From positions 3,658,001 to 3,722,000 of the forward strand of contig NC_017668.1 of assembly GCF_000284515.1 (NCBI RefSeq): a DNA stretch of 64,000 bases, given 5' to 3'. Shown in pieces: positions 52,575 to 62,100 of this stretch. This stretch comes from Halobacillus halophilus DSM 2266. Its GTDB lineage: Bacteria; Bacillota; Bacilli; Bacillales; Halobacillaceae. Position numbers and translations under genes: made by a program. The notes under the pieces were generated by a model, which searched no databases, had not been told where the DNA came from, and worked only from the letters and a program-made list of their open reading frames with translations. Numbering within the stretch: the first letter of the stretch is position 1; every line of letters starts with the position of its first letter.

Positions 52575-54014
52575 TTACCTTTGTTGAGCTTGTCTTTCCG
52601 TTTCCTCTGCTTCAATCGGCTGGTCCCGTCTCCAATACTCCATTCCTTCAACATCTGGAAGGTGATCCTGATAGAAGACCGGATCGTTTCCTGCCACACG
52701 CTGCTTCCTGTAATCCTTTAGTGCATCGTATGCCACGGAGGATAATCGGAAAATGGCGTAAAGGTTAATTAAAGCCATAATCCCCATTGTTAAATCTGCA
52801 AGCGACCAGACAAGAGCAAATTCTGCAACCGCGCCAAACATTACCATAAACAGTACAGCGATACGATAGATGAAAATATTGGATGAACTGGATTTAATGA
52901 ACTCAATATTTGTTTCACCATAATAATAATTTCCAATGATAGAACTGAAAGCAAATAAGAATATAGCGACCGCAATAAAGATCGAAGCCCATGTCCCTAA
53001 CTCGGATTCAAAGGCCGACTGAGTGAGTTGAATGCCATCAAGGTCAGTACCTACATAATCACCTGCAAAGAGAATAATTACAGCAGTAGCGCTACAGATA
53101 AGTAAAGTATCTGTAAATACGCCAAGGGTTTGAATTAATCCCTGTTTAACTGGGTGTGTCACTTCTGATGTAGCAGCAGCGTTAGGAGCGCTCCCCATCC
53201 CAGCTTCGTTGGAAAACAGCCCCCGCTTAATACCTATTAAAATCATACCGCCGAAGGTACCGCCGGCCACCTCTCTAAACCCAAAGGCTCCTTGAAAGAT
53301 TTGACCGATCATAGTTGGAACTTGACCAAAATTAATGAAAAGCACATAAGCAGCCAGAATAATATAGAAGATTGCCATAATCGGAATAATGTACTGAGTA
53401 ACCTGTGCAATGCGTTTTAAGCCTCCGAAAATAATTAAGGCCACAATCAAAGTTAAAATTCCGCCCATCACCCATTTTTGAATATTAAATGAGTTTTCAA
53501 AAGCAAGGCGAATCGTATTCGACTGAACGGAACTAAATACCAGACCATAAGTAAATGTAATCGTAACAGCAAATAGAATACCCAGCTTACGGTTCTTGAG
53601 CCCTTTTTCCATATAATAAGCCGGACCGCCCCGATATTGATCTTTATCAGGAACCTTATAAATTTGCGCCAATGTACTCTCAATAAAAGCCGACGCTCCG
53701 CCGAGTATCGCAACAAGCCACATCCAAAACACAGCGCCTGGTCCACCAACTGTGATTGCAGCAGCTACACCAGCTAAGTTACCTGTTCCCACCCTGGAAG
53801 CCGTACTAATAGCAAATGCCTGGAATGGGGATGTACCTTTTTTCCCATCTGTCGAAATTGAACGCTTGTCGAACAGAACCTTAATCATTTCAGGAATGTA
53901 GCGGAACTGCACAAAATTAAGTTTAATCGAAAACCATAACCCACAACCTAGCAGGGTAGCCACAAGTATGTAACCCCACATGTAAGTATTTAAGGTTTCA
54001 AGTAAAGCACCCAC
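52575..54014 (-). CDS. Sodium:alanine/glycine symporter (AGCS family)
   Basis: 479 residues from a GTG 9 nt after GGAGG; an ATG at 54041 precedes that site. Eleven helices with family signatures FQAFAISTASRVGTGNLAGVAAAI (about 64-87, sodium site) and RGLFSNEAGMGSAPNAAATS (about 264-283). The family imports Ala or Gly with sodium. Single-gene transcript with terminator. Confidence 0.93.
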   Translation of the reverse strand: MGALLETLNTYMWGYILVATLLGCGLWFSIKLNFVQFRYIPEMIKVLFDKRSISTDGKKGTSPFQAFAISTASRVGTGNLAGVAAAITVGGPGAVFWMWLVAILGGASAFIESTLAQIYKVPDKDQYRGGPAYYMEKGLKNRKLGILFAVTITFTYGLVFSSVQSNTIRLAFENSFNIQKWVMGGILTLIVALIIFGGLKRIAQVTQYIIPIMAIFYIILAAYVLFINFGQVPTMIGQIFQGAFGFREVAGGTFGGMILIGIKRGLFSNEAGMGSAPNAAATSEVTHPVKQGLIQTLGVFTDTLLICSATAVIILFAGDYVGTDLDGIQLTQSAFESELGTWASIFIAVAIFLFAFSSIIGNYYYGETNIEFIKSSSSNIFIYRIAVLFMVMFGAVAEFALVWSLADLTMGIMALINLYAIFRLSSVAYDALKDYRKQRVAGNDPVFYQDHLPDVEGMEYWRRDQPIEAEETERQAQQR

Positions 54015-54232
54015 GCTTCTCCACCTCCAAGTTTTATTCAAATAATTGCCAATTATGGAACATTTCCCAATACAATGCAGAATTAAACCGCTTTCTAATT
54101 AAAAACACCTTTATTAATCTACCAATAAACCTACTTAGACTCAAATGAAATATTTTTACAAATATAGAAACGTAATCTTACGTAATGGGAAGCAGATTTG
54201 GAAAAAGGGAAGTTGGAGTTTTTATCTTTCTA
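54015..54232. other. Divergent spacer before the fbp promoter
   Basis: About 220 bp, AT-rich, no gene seen; it should hold the AGCS promoter (leftward). Confidence 0.4.
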
Positions 54233-54288
54233 TTGACTTGAGAATTATTTTCATTACAATAGTAAATGGGATTGAAAATCATTTTCAA
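54233..54288 (+). promoter_or_regulatory. Promoter with two Fur boxes ahead of fbpABC
   Basis: TTGACT (54233-54238) and TACAAT (54255-54260) are 16 bp apart. Fur box 1 TGAGAATTATTTTCA (54239-54253) fills the spacer and differs from the 7-1-7 consensus by a few bases. Fur box 2 TTGAAAATCATTTTCAA (54272-54288) is a perfect 7-1-7 type palindrome just after the start. Iron-loaded Fur would block both initiation and elongation. Confidence 0.85.
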
Positions 54289-54325
54289 TAAGGAAAAACA
54301 ATACTATACATACGAGGTGAAGGAA

Positions 54326-55444
54326 ATGAAAAACAAATGGTTTTTAGTAAGCATTATGCTGATTGTATCCATCTTTGCTTTAGCTGCATGCGGCAGCGGT
54401 AACGATGAAGGCTCTTCCAATGAAAATGAAGATACTGAAGAAAGCTCTTCTGATGAAGGTTCCTCTGAAGAGAACGCTTCTCAAGAATCAGGCGGCGAAG
54501 TAAATCTATACACGGGCCGGCACTACGAAACTGATCAGGAGCTATATGATACATTCACAGAACAAACTGGTATTAAAGTTAATGTAATTAAAGGCGACGA
54601 TGATGAACTGATTGCACGTCTTGATCGTGAAGGAAAGGCTTCTGAAGCTGATTTGTTAATGACTGCTGATGCAGGACGTTTATATAGAGCAAAATCTCAG
54701 GATCTCCTGCAAGAGGTCAACAGTGATGTTCTAAATGAGAATATTCCTGAGAAACTTCGTGATCAAGAAGGTCAATGGTTCGGACTTACAAAAAGAGCAA
54801 GAGTTATTGCTTACCATAAAGAGCGTGTAAATGAGGAAGATATTCAAACTTACATGGATCTTACAAAAGAGCAATTCCAGGATAAAGTGCTTATTCGCTC
54901 TTCTTCTAACATTTATAATCAGTCTCTTCTTGCTTCTATGATTGCTTTAGAAGGAGAAGAGAAAGCAAAAGAATGGGCACAGGGAATCGTTGATAACATG
55001 GCACGCGAACCAAAAGGCGGTGACCGTGACCAAGCTAAAGCTGTTGCAGCAGGCGAAGGTGACGTAGCCGTTATGAACACGTATTACCTTGGAAAACTTC
55101 TGAACTCTGAGGATCCAGAAGAAGTGAAAGTTGGAGAACAACTTGGCGTTATCTTCCCTAACCAGGATTCAACAGGTACTCACGTGAATATCAGTGGAAT
55201 CGGGATGACAGCCAGCAGTAAAAATAAAGAAAATGCGCAGAAATTCATGGAATTTCTGACGACAGAAGAAGCGCAGAAACAATTCGCAGAAGCTAACTAT
55301 GAATACCCTGTGAACCCAGATGTAGAGCCATCTGAGCTTCTTAAGAGCTGGGGAGAATTTAAAGAGCAGGACATTAATCTTTCTAAGCTGGGAGAAAACA
55401 ACGATAAAGCAGTTAAAATTATGAACGAAGTGGGCTGGAAGTAA
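54326..55444 (+). CDS. fbpA: Iron(III) ABC transporter substrate-binding lipoprotein
   Basis: 372 residues from the ATG, with GGTGAAGG just upstream; a longer frame from 54266 runs through the Fur box. Lipoprotein signal with FALAACGS (Cys at 19), then a Ser/Glu/Asn-rich linker (about 20-53) and the binding domain: VNLYTGRHYETDQELYDTF (about 55-73, includes a Tyr that binds iron) and VMNTYYLGKLL (about 248, the twin-Tyr motif). Transferrin-like capture of free iron at the outer membrane face. First gene of fbpABC. Confidence 0.92.
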   Translation: MKNKWFLVSIMLIVSIFALAACGSGNDEGSSNENEDTEESSSDEGSSEENASQESGGEVNLYTGRHYETDQELYDTFTEQTGIKVNVIKGDDDELIARLDREGKASEADLLMTADAGRLYRAKSQDLLQEVNSDVLNENIPEKLRDQEGQWFGLTKRARVIAYHKERVNEEDIQTYMDLTKEQFQDKVLIRSSSNIYNQSLLASMIALEGEEKAKEWAQGIVDNMAREPKGGDRDQAKAVAAGEGDVAVMNTYYLGKLLNSEDPEEVKVGEQLGVIFPNQDSTGTHVNISGIGMTASSKNKENAQKFMEFLTTEEAQKQFAEANYEYPVNPDVEPSELLKSWGEFKEQDINLSKLGENNDKAVKIMNEVGWK

Positions 55445-55455
55445 TACTAATGCGC

Positions 55456-55484
55456 AAGTGCCGTACTCTTAGAGTACGGCACTT
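55456..55484 (+). terminator. Intercistronic hairpin between fbpA and fbpB
   Basis: AAGTGCCGTACTCT/AGAGTACGGCACTT around one base, 11 nt past the fbpA stop, with no long T tract. Such hairpins behind binding-protein genes often stabilise the upstream part of the message or reduce read-through, giving more fbpA than fbpBC (inference). Confidence 0.7.
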
Positions 55485-55537
55485 GGTATATATACAAATC
55501 AATTGAGAACTGTTATCATCTTTATAGGTGTTCACTC

Positions 55538-57253
55538 TTGAATTCACTAGACACAAGGCTGCCTGTTGGATTGAGGATTGAACTCAACGATGCCCTAAAG
55601 GACGTGTCCCGATTGAAGCTGTTCCGTAAGCTGCCTGGGTATATGAACATATGGTCTCTGTTTAGCTTGATCATTGTCATACTCATCTTGCTTCCAAACC
55701 TAACTATTCTAATTAATTTTTTTACTCAAGAAGCTGATAACTGGGCTCACATTCAGGAGTTTATTCTTCCAGATCTGCTTAAAAATACAAGTTTGCTAAT
55801 CATATTTACAGGAGCTCTCACGATTTTAATTGGAACGAGCTTAGCCTGGCTTGTCTCCGCTTATGATTTTCCCATGAAAAAATTCTTTAAATGGGGTCTT
55901 ATTCTGCCTTTAGCTATCCCGCCCTATATCGCGGGATACACGTACAATGGCATTCTGAATTATACGGGGGTCATCCAGTCAACTCTTCGAAATCAATTAG
56001 GATGGAAAGTCAACCAATCCTACTTTGATATATTAACTCTTCCCGGAGCCGTTTTTATCTTTACCCTCTTTCTGTTTCCTTATGTTTACACGATCACAAG
56101 AGGGTTTTTAATGAATCAATCTGCTTCTCTAGTTGAGAACGCCCGGCTGCTCGGGAGGAATCCCTGGGAAATCTTTTTCCGTGTGGTGCTACCGATTTCA
56201 CGAAGTGCAATTGTCGGAGGCGTAAGTCTTGTCCTTTTGGAAGTACTGAATGATTACGGTGTTGTGCAATACTTTGGAATTCCTACTTTCAGTACGGCGA
56301 TTTTCCAGACGTGGTTTGGAATGAATGACTTGAACTCAGCTATTAAACTATCTGCTACACTCATGTTTATTGTGTTTGGTATTCTCATTCTGGAAAAAGT
56401 TCTGAGAGGCCGTAAGAAGTACAGTTATTCTCAAGCTAAAGTGAGGCCGCTGACTCCAATAAAGCTTAAAGGAGCTAAAGCTTGGTCCGCTTTCAGTTAC
56501 AGTCTGATCATATTTTTACTCGGGTTTTTGATTCCGTTTATTCAGTTAGTCGATTGGATGTTCTTAACATTTGATAAAATTGCCTCTCCACAGTTTATGA
56601 AGCTTATTTGGAACTCGCTGCTCGTTTCCTTTACAGGGGCAACTGCCATTATCATATTTGCTGTGATCATTGCGAACTTTTCACGAATGCACCAGAGTAT
56701 CCTTTCTAAGTCAGCCGCACGGGTTACCATACTAGGATACTCAATACCAGGTGCAGTCATCGCTGTTGGAATAAGCACCGTTTTCATCCAGATTGATAAC
56801 TTGTTATTTAGTTTCTACGAATTTATTGGTATGGAACCTACCTTATTCTTAAGTACCAGCTTGTTCATGCTGGTTTCAGCATATGTGATTCGCTTTCTGG
56901 CCATTGGATATAACTCGATGGAGTCTGGCTTTGATAAAATCGGCAACAAATTTACGGAAGCTTCCCGTATGCTCGGAATGAATTTAACCAAAACCTTCTT
57001 TAAAGTAGACCTTCGTATGGTTAAAGGTCCACTAATCAGCGGATTTATTCTTGCTTTTATTGAAATATTAAAAGAACTTCCTTTAACTCTGATTTTAAGA
57101 CCATTTAACTTTGATACCTTATCTACTAAAGCCTTTCAATATGCAAGCGATGAACAAATCCATGAAGCTTCGCTCGCCTCTATTATAATCGTTCTTATTA
57201 GCGGGATTGCCATCTATATTTTCCACCAAGTATTAGAAAAGGAGCCAAACTGA
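55538..57253 (+). CDS. fbpB: Iron(III) ABC transporter permease
   Basis: 571 residues from a TTG 7 nt after AGGTG. Two permease domains in one chain, about twelve helices. The EAA-like loops, where the ATPase binds, are near 200-215 (VENARLLGRNPWEIFFRVVLP) and 476-495 (FTEASRMLGMNLTKTFFKVDL). It brings Fe3+ handed over by FbpA into the cytoplasm. Its stop is 1 nt from the start of fbpC. Confidence 0.92.
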   Translation: MNSLDTRLPVGLRIELNDALKDVSRLKLFRKLPGYMNIWSLFSLIIVILILLPNLTILINFFTQEADNWAHIQEFILPDLLKNTSLLIIFTGALTILIGTSLAWLVSAYDFPMKKFFKWGLILPLAIPPYIAGYTYNGILNYTGVIQSTLRNQLGWKVNQSYFDILTLPGAVFIFTLFLFPYVYTITRGFLMNQSASLVENARLLGRNPWEIFFRVVLPISRSAIVGGVSLVLLEVLNDYGVVQYFGIPTFSTAIFQTWFGMNDLNSAIKLSATLMFIVFGILILEKVLRGRKKYSYSQAKVRPLTPIKLKGAKAWSAFSYSLIIFLLGFLIPFIQLVDWMFLTFDKIASPQFMKLIWNSLLVSFTGATAIIIFAVIIANFSRMHQSILSKSAARVTILGYSIPGAVIAVGISTVFIQIDNLLFSFYEFIGMEPTLFLSTSLFMLVSAYVIRFLAIGYNSMESGFDKIGNKFTEASRMLGMNLTKTFFKVDLRMVKGPLISGFILAFIEILKELPLTLILRPFNFDTLSTKAFQYASDEQIHEASLASIIIVLISGIAIYIFHQVLEKEPN

Positions 57254-57254
57254 T

Positions 57255-57974
57255 ATGTTTATCCAAATTGAAGACCTTTGTTTTAGCTATGGAAATTCAA
57301 AAAATAACACTATACAAAATTTCAATTTAACAATTGAACAGGGTGAAATAATCTCGATTCTTGGAGAGAGCGGCAGCGGTAAAAGTACAATACTGCGATT
57401 GCTTTGCGGACTGGAAACCCCAAGCTGCGGAAAAATTGAGATCAATGATCAAGTGATGACTGACGATCGGCGTTTCATATTACCTGAAAAGCGCGACATT
57501 GGTATGGTATTTCAGGACTATGCTCTCTTTCCTCATATGAATGTGAGCGAAAATATTCAGTTTGGACTGAAAGGTTTTGGGCGGAAAGCTAAGAAAAATC
57601 GAGTTCAGGAAGTTCTTGAGCTCGTTAATATGGAAAGCTACGCCAAGCGATATCCGCATGAATTAAGCGGCGGCCAGCAGCAGCGAATTGCTCTGGCACG
57701 AGCACTTGCTCCTAAACCTTCTTTACTGCTTCTGGATGAACCTTTCAGCAACTTGGACGCGGATTTACAAATTAAGATCCGCAATGAATTGAAAGAAATT
57801 ATTAAGAAGACAGGGATCACTTCCATTTTTGTAACCCATGATCGTGAAGATTCAAGAGCTATAGCTGATCGCATTATAACGATGAGAGATGGAGCAGCCC
57901 ACGACTGGAACTCCATTTGCACCTCACGTTACGATCAACAAGCCAATCAGAAAGAATTCGTCAATATTCCCTAG
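57255..57974 (+). CDS. fbpC: Iron(III) ABC transporter ATPase, with an altered C-terminus
   Basis: 239 residues from an ATG after AAAGGAG. Walker A GESGSGKS (about 36-43), Q-loop MVFQDYALFPH, signature LSGGQQQRIALARAL (about 138-152), Walker B LLLLDEPFSNLD and the switch THD (about 197). It powers FbpB. After about residue 212 the expected family ending is broken: the frame reads GAAHDWNSICTSRYDQQANQ, whereas the next frame over the same bases reads EQPTTGTPFAP, the usual family sequence. The ATPase core is intact; see findings. Confidence 0.88.
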   Translation: MFIQIEDLCFSYGNSKNNTIQNFNLTIEQGEIISILGESGSGKSTILRLLCGLETPSCGKIEINDQVMTDDRRFILPEKRDIGMVFQDYALFPHMNVSENIQFGLKGFGRKAKKNRVQEVLELVNMESYAKRYPHELSGGQQQRIALARALAPKPSLLLLDEPFSNLDADLQIKIRNELKEIIKKTGITSIFVTHDREDSRAIADRIITMRDGAAHDWNSICTSRYDQQANQKEFVNIP

Positions 57975-57984
57975 ACCCATCCAT

Positions 57985-58020
57985 AAAAAAACGCTGCCGT
58001 TCAACACGGCAGCGTTTTTT
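57985..58020. terminator. Bidirectional terminator between fbpC and the thioesterase gene
   Basis: AACGCTGCCGT/ACGGCAGCGTT with a 5-nt loop and T tails on both strands; genes converge. Confidence 0.9.
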
Positions 58021-58022
58021 TC

Positions 58023-58544
58023 TTACCTATTTCTTTTCCAAGGTAATTTAGTTCCGAATTTCTCCGCAAGCTCTTTCGATTCTTTCCGTCTTTCTTTACG
58101 ATATTCATGACGTCTCTTCGCTCCGTCATGCAGCCACTGTTCTTCTTCTGTTTCTGGATAGACACCTGGTACATTGGAAGGCTGGTTGTTGTCATCTACC
58201 GCAACCATCGATAGAAAAGCGGTGGTACACACTTTGCGGTCGCCTGATAGTAAATTTTCAGTAGTCGCTTTGACAAACACTTCCATGGAGGTGTTATGAG
58301 TGTAGGTAACAAATGCCTCTACACAAATCGTGTCTCCTTCCTGAACCGGCTGCAGAAAGTCAACCGAATCTGTTGAAGCTGTTACGACCGGCTTCCGGCA
58401 GTGCCGGACCGCAGCAATAGCAGCTACATCATCAATATAGGCCATCAATCTGCCTCCGAATAAAGTTCCGTGACTATTCGTGTCAGGTGGCAGTACATGT
58501 GAGCTTTTAACCGTAAGTGAATCTATACATGGTTTTGCATCCAT
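58023..58544 (-). CDS. Acyl-CoA thioesterase (YkhA-like hotdog fold)
   Basis: 173 residues. The hotdog signature is VLPPDTNSHGTLFGGRLMAYIDDVAAIAA (about 17-45) with the active-site Asn/His and Asp, and PVVTASTDSVDFLQPVQEGD (about 52-71) completes it. A Lys/Arg/Glu-rich tail follows (about 141-173). Hydrolyses medium- or long-chain acyl-CoA in the cytoplasm. Confidence 0.9.
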   Translation of the reverse strand: MDAKPCIDSLTVKSSHVLPPDTNSHGTLFGGRLMAYIDDVAAIAAVRHCRKPVVTASTDSVDFLQPVQEGDTICVEAFVTYTHNTSMEVFVKATTENLLSGDRKVCTTAFLSMVAVDDNNQPSNVPGVYPETEEEQWLHDGAKRRHEYRKERRKESKELAEKFGTKLPWKRNR

Positions 58545-58610
58545 TAGTTTCGTCTCTCCTTTATTCTATGGAATCGTTCTCTGATGATAGTATACCATGA
58601 ACGTCTAAAA

Positions 58611-59942
58611 TCAACCTTCCGGGGGTAAATGGATTTCGAATAAGGCCCCCGGCTGGTCTGAGTTGTTGGCGGCTTGAATTTTTCCACCGCTTCGCTCGAT
58701 AATGGCTCTTGAAATAGCCAGACCCAGTCCTGTTTCCCCTTCTTTACCCTTAATAAAACGTTCAAATAATTGAGGCAGAAGATCTTCAGGAATTCCTTCT
58801 CCATCATCACTGACGTGGACTCTGAGACCTTTTTCATCTCTGAACGTATGAATTTGAATCTTATTTTGAGCATGGCGGACAGCATTACTTAATATGTTTA
58901 TAAAGGCTTGCAGTACCCTCTCCTGATCTACATTAGAGTAAAATAAATCATTGGTGTCCACCTCAATTTCCACCCCTTTTTCCTGAGCTAACGGCAAGAG
59001 CCTGTCCTTTGCCTGATGAACTAGTTCGATAATCTCCGTGCGCTCAGGATGATATACATCTTCACTGCTGTCCAATTTGGCGAGCAGAATCATTTCATTT
59101 ACTATTTTTTTCAACCGATCCGTCTCACTGACCATCACATTTAACCCTTTTTCGGCCGCTTCTCCTTCGAACACACCATCACGGATCCCTTCCGCATAGC
59201 CTTGAATGGACATAAGCGGTGTTTTCAGTTCATGAGAAGCATTTTGAAAGAATTGTTTCTGAGAGTGTATATAGCGGGCCAGTTCCTCTGCCATGTGACG
59301 AACACTTTGTTCTACTTCTTTAATTTCACCAGTAGCTTCTACAGGACGCACATCCTTAAATTGCCGTTTCTCAATTTTTTTAACTTCTTGTTTTAATTTC
59401 GTCAGAGGTGTCACCAGTCTGCGTGTCAGGAAGTAGCTAACCACAATGGCAAGAACCAGTCCAATTAAGAAAACGACCACCATCCGAAACGCGAATACCG
59501 ATTGCACGGCCTGCAAATCATTGAGCGGTGTGGCCATCACGAGAACTTCATCATTTTCTTCGGACAATGGAAAGTCATAGATGACGTACTTCTCTCCCCC
59601 GCTTTCCCAGACTTCCTGGTTCTTAAGTTCACTTTCGTATTCCGCGATCCAGGTACGCGCGATGGACGGTGGCATCGTACGAAATAAAATATTATTGTCA
59701 TTCTGGTTAAATAATAGGATAGGGTAATTTCGATCCTGAAGCAGCTGAGATAACTGAGGACTTCTTGAAGCATCTTCCTCGTTAATAATATCAATTAATA
59801 GTTCTGCCCTCGCTTTAAGCTGTCTTTGTTCATCCTGGATCAGCATGTCCATTAAAAGGGAGTAGATGAAAAAAGCTGTAATTGACATGATGATGATGAT
59901 TAAAGCAGTAAATGCTGCATTCAGTTGATAGAGGAGTTTCAT
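58611..59942 (-). CDS. cssS: Sensor histidine kinase, CssS-like
   Basis: 443 residues. Two transmembrane helices (about 8-30 and 152-172) surround an extracellular sensor of about 120 residues, then HAMP (about 172-225), the phosphoacceptor His237 in FQNASHELKTP, and the HATPase with N box NILSNAVRHAQNK (near 345), DDGEGIPEDLLPQLFERF and GLGLAISRAI. Overlaps the regulator gene by 4 bp. The pair stands divergent to htrA, as cssRS stand next to htrB in Bacillus subtilis, so a role in sensing misfolded secreted protein is inferred. Confidence 0.75.
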   Translation of the reverse strand: MKLLYQLNAAFTALIIIIMSITAFFIYSLLMDMLIQDEQRQLKARAELLIDIINEEDASRSPQLSQLLQDRNYPILLFNQNDNNILFRTMPPSIARTWIAEYESELKNQEVWESGGEKYVIYDFPLSEENDEVLVMATPLNDLQAVQSVFAFRMVVVFLIGLVLAIVVSYFLTRRLVTPLTKLKQEVKKIEKRQFKDVRPVEATGEIKEVEQSVRHMAEELARYIHSQKQFFQNASHELKTPLMSIQGYAEGIRDGVFEGEAAEKGLNVMVSETDRLKKIVNEMILLAKLDSSEDVYHPERTEIIELVHQAKDRLLPLAQEKGVEIEVDTNDLFYSNVDQERVLQAFINILSNAVRHAQNKIQIHTFRDEKGLRVHVSDDGEGIPEDLLPQLFERFIKGKEGETGLGLAISRAIIERSGGKIQAANNSDQPGALFEIHLPPEG

Positions 59943-60631
59943 GAGGACTGTCCTTTGTCACGCAGCCTATAGCCATATCCCCATACGGTTTCAAGAGGAA
60001 GCTGCTTCATCTTTTTACGCAATCGCTTAACAAGGTCATCAACGGCCCGGTCACTGCCAAAGTAGTCTTCCCCCCATACCTTTACTAATAATTCCTCCCT
60101 GGAAAATGCACGGTTTACTTGAGACGCCAAAATCCTGAGCATTTCGAATTCCTTCGTGGTTACCTCTACTTCTTCATCCTGAAAATAAGCTCTACGTTCT
60201 CCTACATGTAAAAGGAGTTCTCCGCTTTCAATTCTATCTTCCCTGGAATGCTGTTCTGGCTGCATCACTTCCCAGCGTTTCAAATGACGTTTAACTCTTG
60301 CCACAAGCTCCCGAGGACTGAAAGGCTTGGTCAAATAATCATCTCCGCCAAGTTCCAATCCAAGGATCTTATCTACTTCTTCATCCTTAGCTGATATGAT
60401 AATAATCGGGACCTGGGAGCTCTCTCTTACTTTTTTACAGAATTCATAGCCATCCATTCCAGGAAGCATAATATCCAGCACCCATAAATCAGGCGATTCA
60501 CTTTCAAATATTTCCCACGCTTTCTCTGCTGTCTCAACTGCTGTTACTTTCAGTCCTTCTTTTTTTAAATATCCTTCTACTATATCTCTAATATTTGGAT
60601 CATCTTCTACCAATCCAACGAATTGGTTCAC
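59939..60631 (-). CDS. cssR: OmpR-family response regulator, CssR-like
   Basis: 230 residues from a GTG 8 nt after AGGAAGG. Receiver domain with Asp9/10, phosphoacceptor Asp53 (LWVLDIMLPGMDGY) and Lys102 in TKPF; a winged-helix domain follows (about 130-225) with VKVWGEDYFGSDRAVDDLVKRLRKKM, very like CssR. It is expected to control the divergent htrA gene and its own operon. The assignment rests on sequence resemblance by eye plus context. Confidence 0.75.
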   Translation of the reverse strand: MNQFVGLVEDDPNIRDIVEGYLKKEGLKVTAVETAEKAWEIFESESPDLWVLDIMLPGMDGYEFCKKVRESSQVPIIIISAKDEEVDKILGLELGGDDYLTKPFSPRELVARVKRHLKRWEVMQPEQHSREDRIESGELLLHVGERRAYFQDEEVEVTTKEFEMLRILASQVNRAFSREELLVKVWGEDYFGSDRAVDDLVKRLRKKMKQLPLETVWGYGYRLRDKGQSS

Positions 60632-60815
60632 TCGGATCACCTTCCTAAAGTTCAGGTTTTCTCTATCATCTCATATTTTTTTACTCTCCTCTCGTTTTAC
60701 ACACTTTTTCCACATTTTGTCCAAAATCATTCCATATATGAGTCGTAGAATAAGAATTGTACAAAGAAACACAGCACGAATTAGTCAGCAGCACTTATTC
60801 CTTTAAGGGAGGTCA
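60632..60815. promoter_or_regulatory. Divergent promoter region between cssRS and htrA
   Basis: Short, AT-rich region between two operons that should share CssR control. No CssR box could be assigned by eye. Confidence 0.4.
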
Positions 60816-61976
60816 TTGCGTAAAATGATGGACGAAGAAAACAAAAACCAAGCCAAGCGTAGTTATAAACGTACAGGATTAGCATTCAGTGTATTAGGAG
60901 CTATTATAGCTGTTTTCATAGTAACCACAGTTTTTCAATGGAAAGGCGTTTCAATAAACGTTAATACAGACAAGCCTACCGCTCAAGCTGATGAATTGAA
61001 CCTGGGTGAGTCTCAAAGCGCTACTACCCAGGCAATCAACGAGGCATCTGAAGCAGTAGTTGGCGTCAGCAAAATGAAAGAAACACCTCAAGGAACTCAA
61101 AAAGCCGGCACAGGTTCTGGGGTCATTTACAAAAAAGATGGTGATCAAGCTTATGTCGTAACGAACCATCATGTGGTAGAACAGGCCAGCAGTCTGGAAG
61201 TTGTCATAAGTGGTGGTAAAAAGGTAGAAGCTGAACTCAAAGGCACTGACCCATTAACAGACCTCGCCGTTTTACAAATAGATAGCGAACATGTCAAAAA
61301 GGTTGCCGACTTAGCTAAAGCAGAAGACGTAGAGGTCGGAGAAACAGCCATAGCCATAGGTAACCCTCTTGGCATGGAATTCGCAGGTTCCGCAACAAAA
61401 GGTATTGTCAGTGGTCTTGAACGCAATATCCCTGTAGATATTAACGGAGACCAACAGCCAGACTGGCAAACCGAAGTCATTCAAACGGACGCAGCGATTA
61501 ACCCGGGGAACAGCGGCGGTGCGCTCGTTAACCTGCAAGGTGAAGTCATAGGTATCAATTCTATGAAAATCGCTAAAGAAGAAGTAGAAGGGATTGGCTT
61601 CTCCATCCCAATGAACGTAGCTAAACCAGTCATTAAAGATCTGGAGACAAATGGTGAAGTAAAACGCCCTTACATGGGTGTATCTCTTCAAGATCTCAGC
61701 CAAGTTCCCGGATCTATTCTACAGACAGATCTAAACCTGCCTGCTGATGTTTCTAAAGGCGTTATTGTCCAGGCAGTTGCTGAGAACTCTCCTGCTCAGA
61801 AAGCAAACCTAAGTCAATACGATGTAATTACTGAAATTGATGGCAATAAGATTGAATCACTTATGGATCTGCGTCAATTCCTTTATAACGATGTAAAAGA
61901 TGGTGAAACTGTTGAACTAACCGTTTACCGAGACGGAGAACCTATGAAAGTAGATCTTAACCTTTCTTCTCAATAA
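60816..61976 (+). CDS. htrA: HtrA-type membrane serine protease/chaperone (HtrA/HtrB)
   Basis: 386 residues from a TTG close after GGGAGG; an ATG 9 or 12 nt further would also fit. One transmembrane helix (about 21-41), outer trypsin-like domain with catalytic triad His119 (TNHHVVEQ), Asp149 (TDLAVLQ) and Ser233 (NPGNSGGAL), and one C-terminal PDZ domain (about 285-380, GVIVQAVAENSPAQKANL). Degrades or refolds misfolded secreted protein at the membrane. Divergent from cssRS. Confidence 0.93.
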   Translation: MRKMMDEENKNQAKRSYKRTGLAFSVLGAIIAVFIVTTVFQWKGVSINVNTDKPTAQADELNLGESQSATTQAINEASEAVVGVSKMKETPQGTQKAGTGSGVIYKKDGDQAYVVTNHHVVEQASSLEVVISGGKKVEAELKGTDPLTDLAVLQIDSEHVKKVADLAKAEDVEVGETAIAIGNPLGMEFAGSATKGIVSGLERNIPVDINGDQQPDWQTEVIQTDAAINPGNSGGALVNLQGEVIGINSMKIAKEEVEGIGFSIPMNVAKPVIKDLETNGEVKRPYMGVSLQDLSQVPGSILQTDLNLPADVSKGVIVQAVAENSPAQKANLSQYDVITEIDGNKIESLMDLRQFLYNDVKDGETVELTVYRDGEPMKVDLNLSSQ

Positions 61977-62100
61977 GATAATAAATCCGGTGGGAGACAA
62001 TTGAAGGAAGTGGACTTAGCCCGGCACTTCTGAGGTAGTTGTCGTTCTTACCACCAGGCATGCTAACTATTTTCAAAAACCATAAAAACCTCTCTCTTGT

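Noticed and set aside
58544-58885. Leftward 113-codon frame within the kinase gene
   Set aside because: It overlaps the 3' end of the histidine kinase in another frame; a shadow of the real gene.
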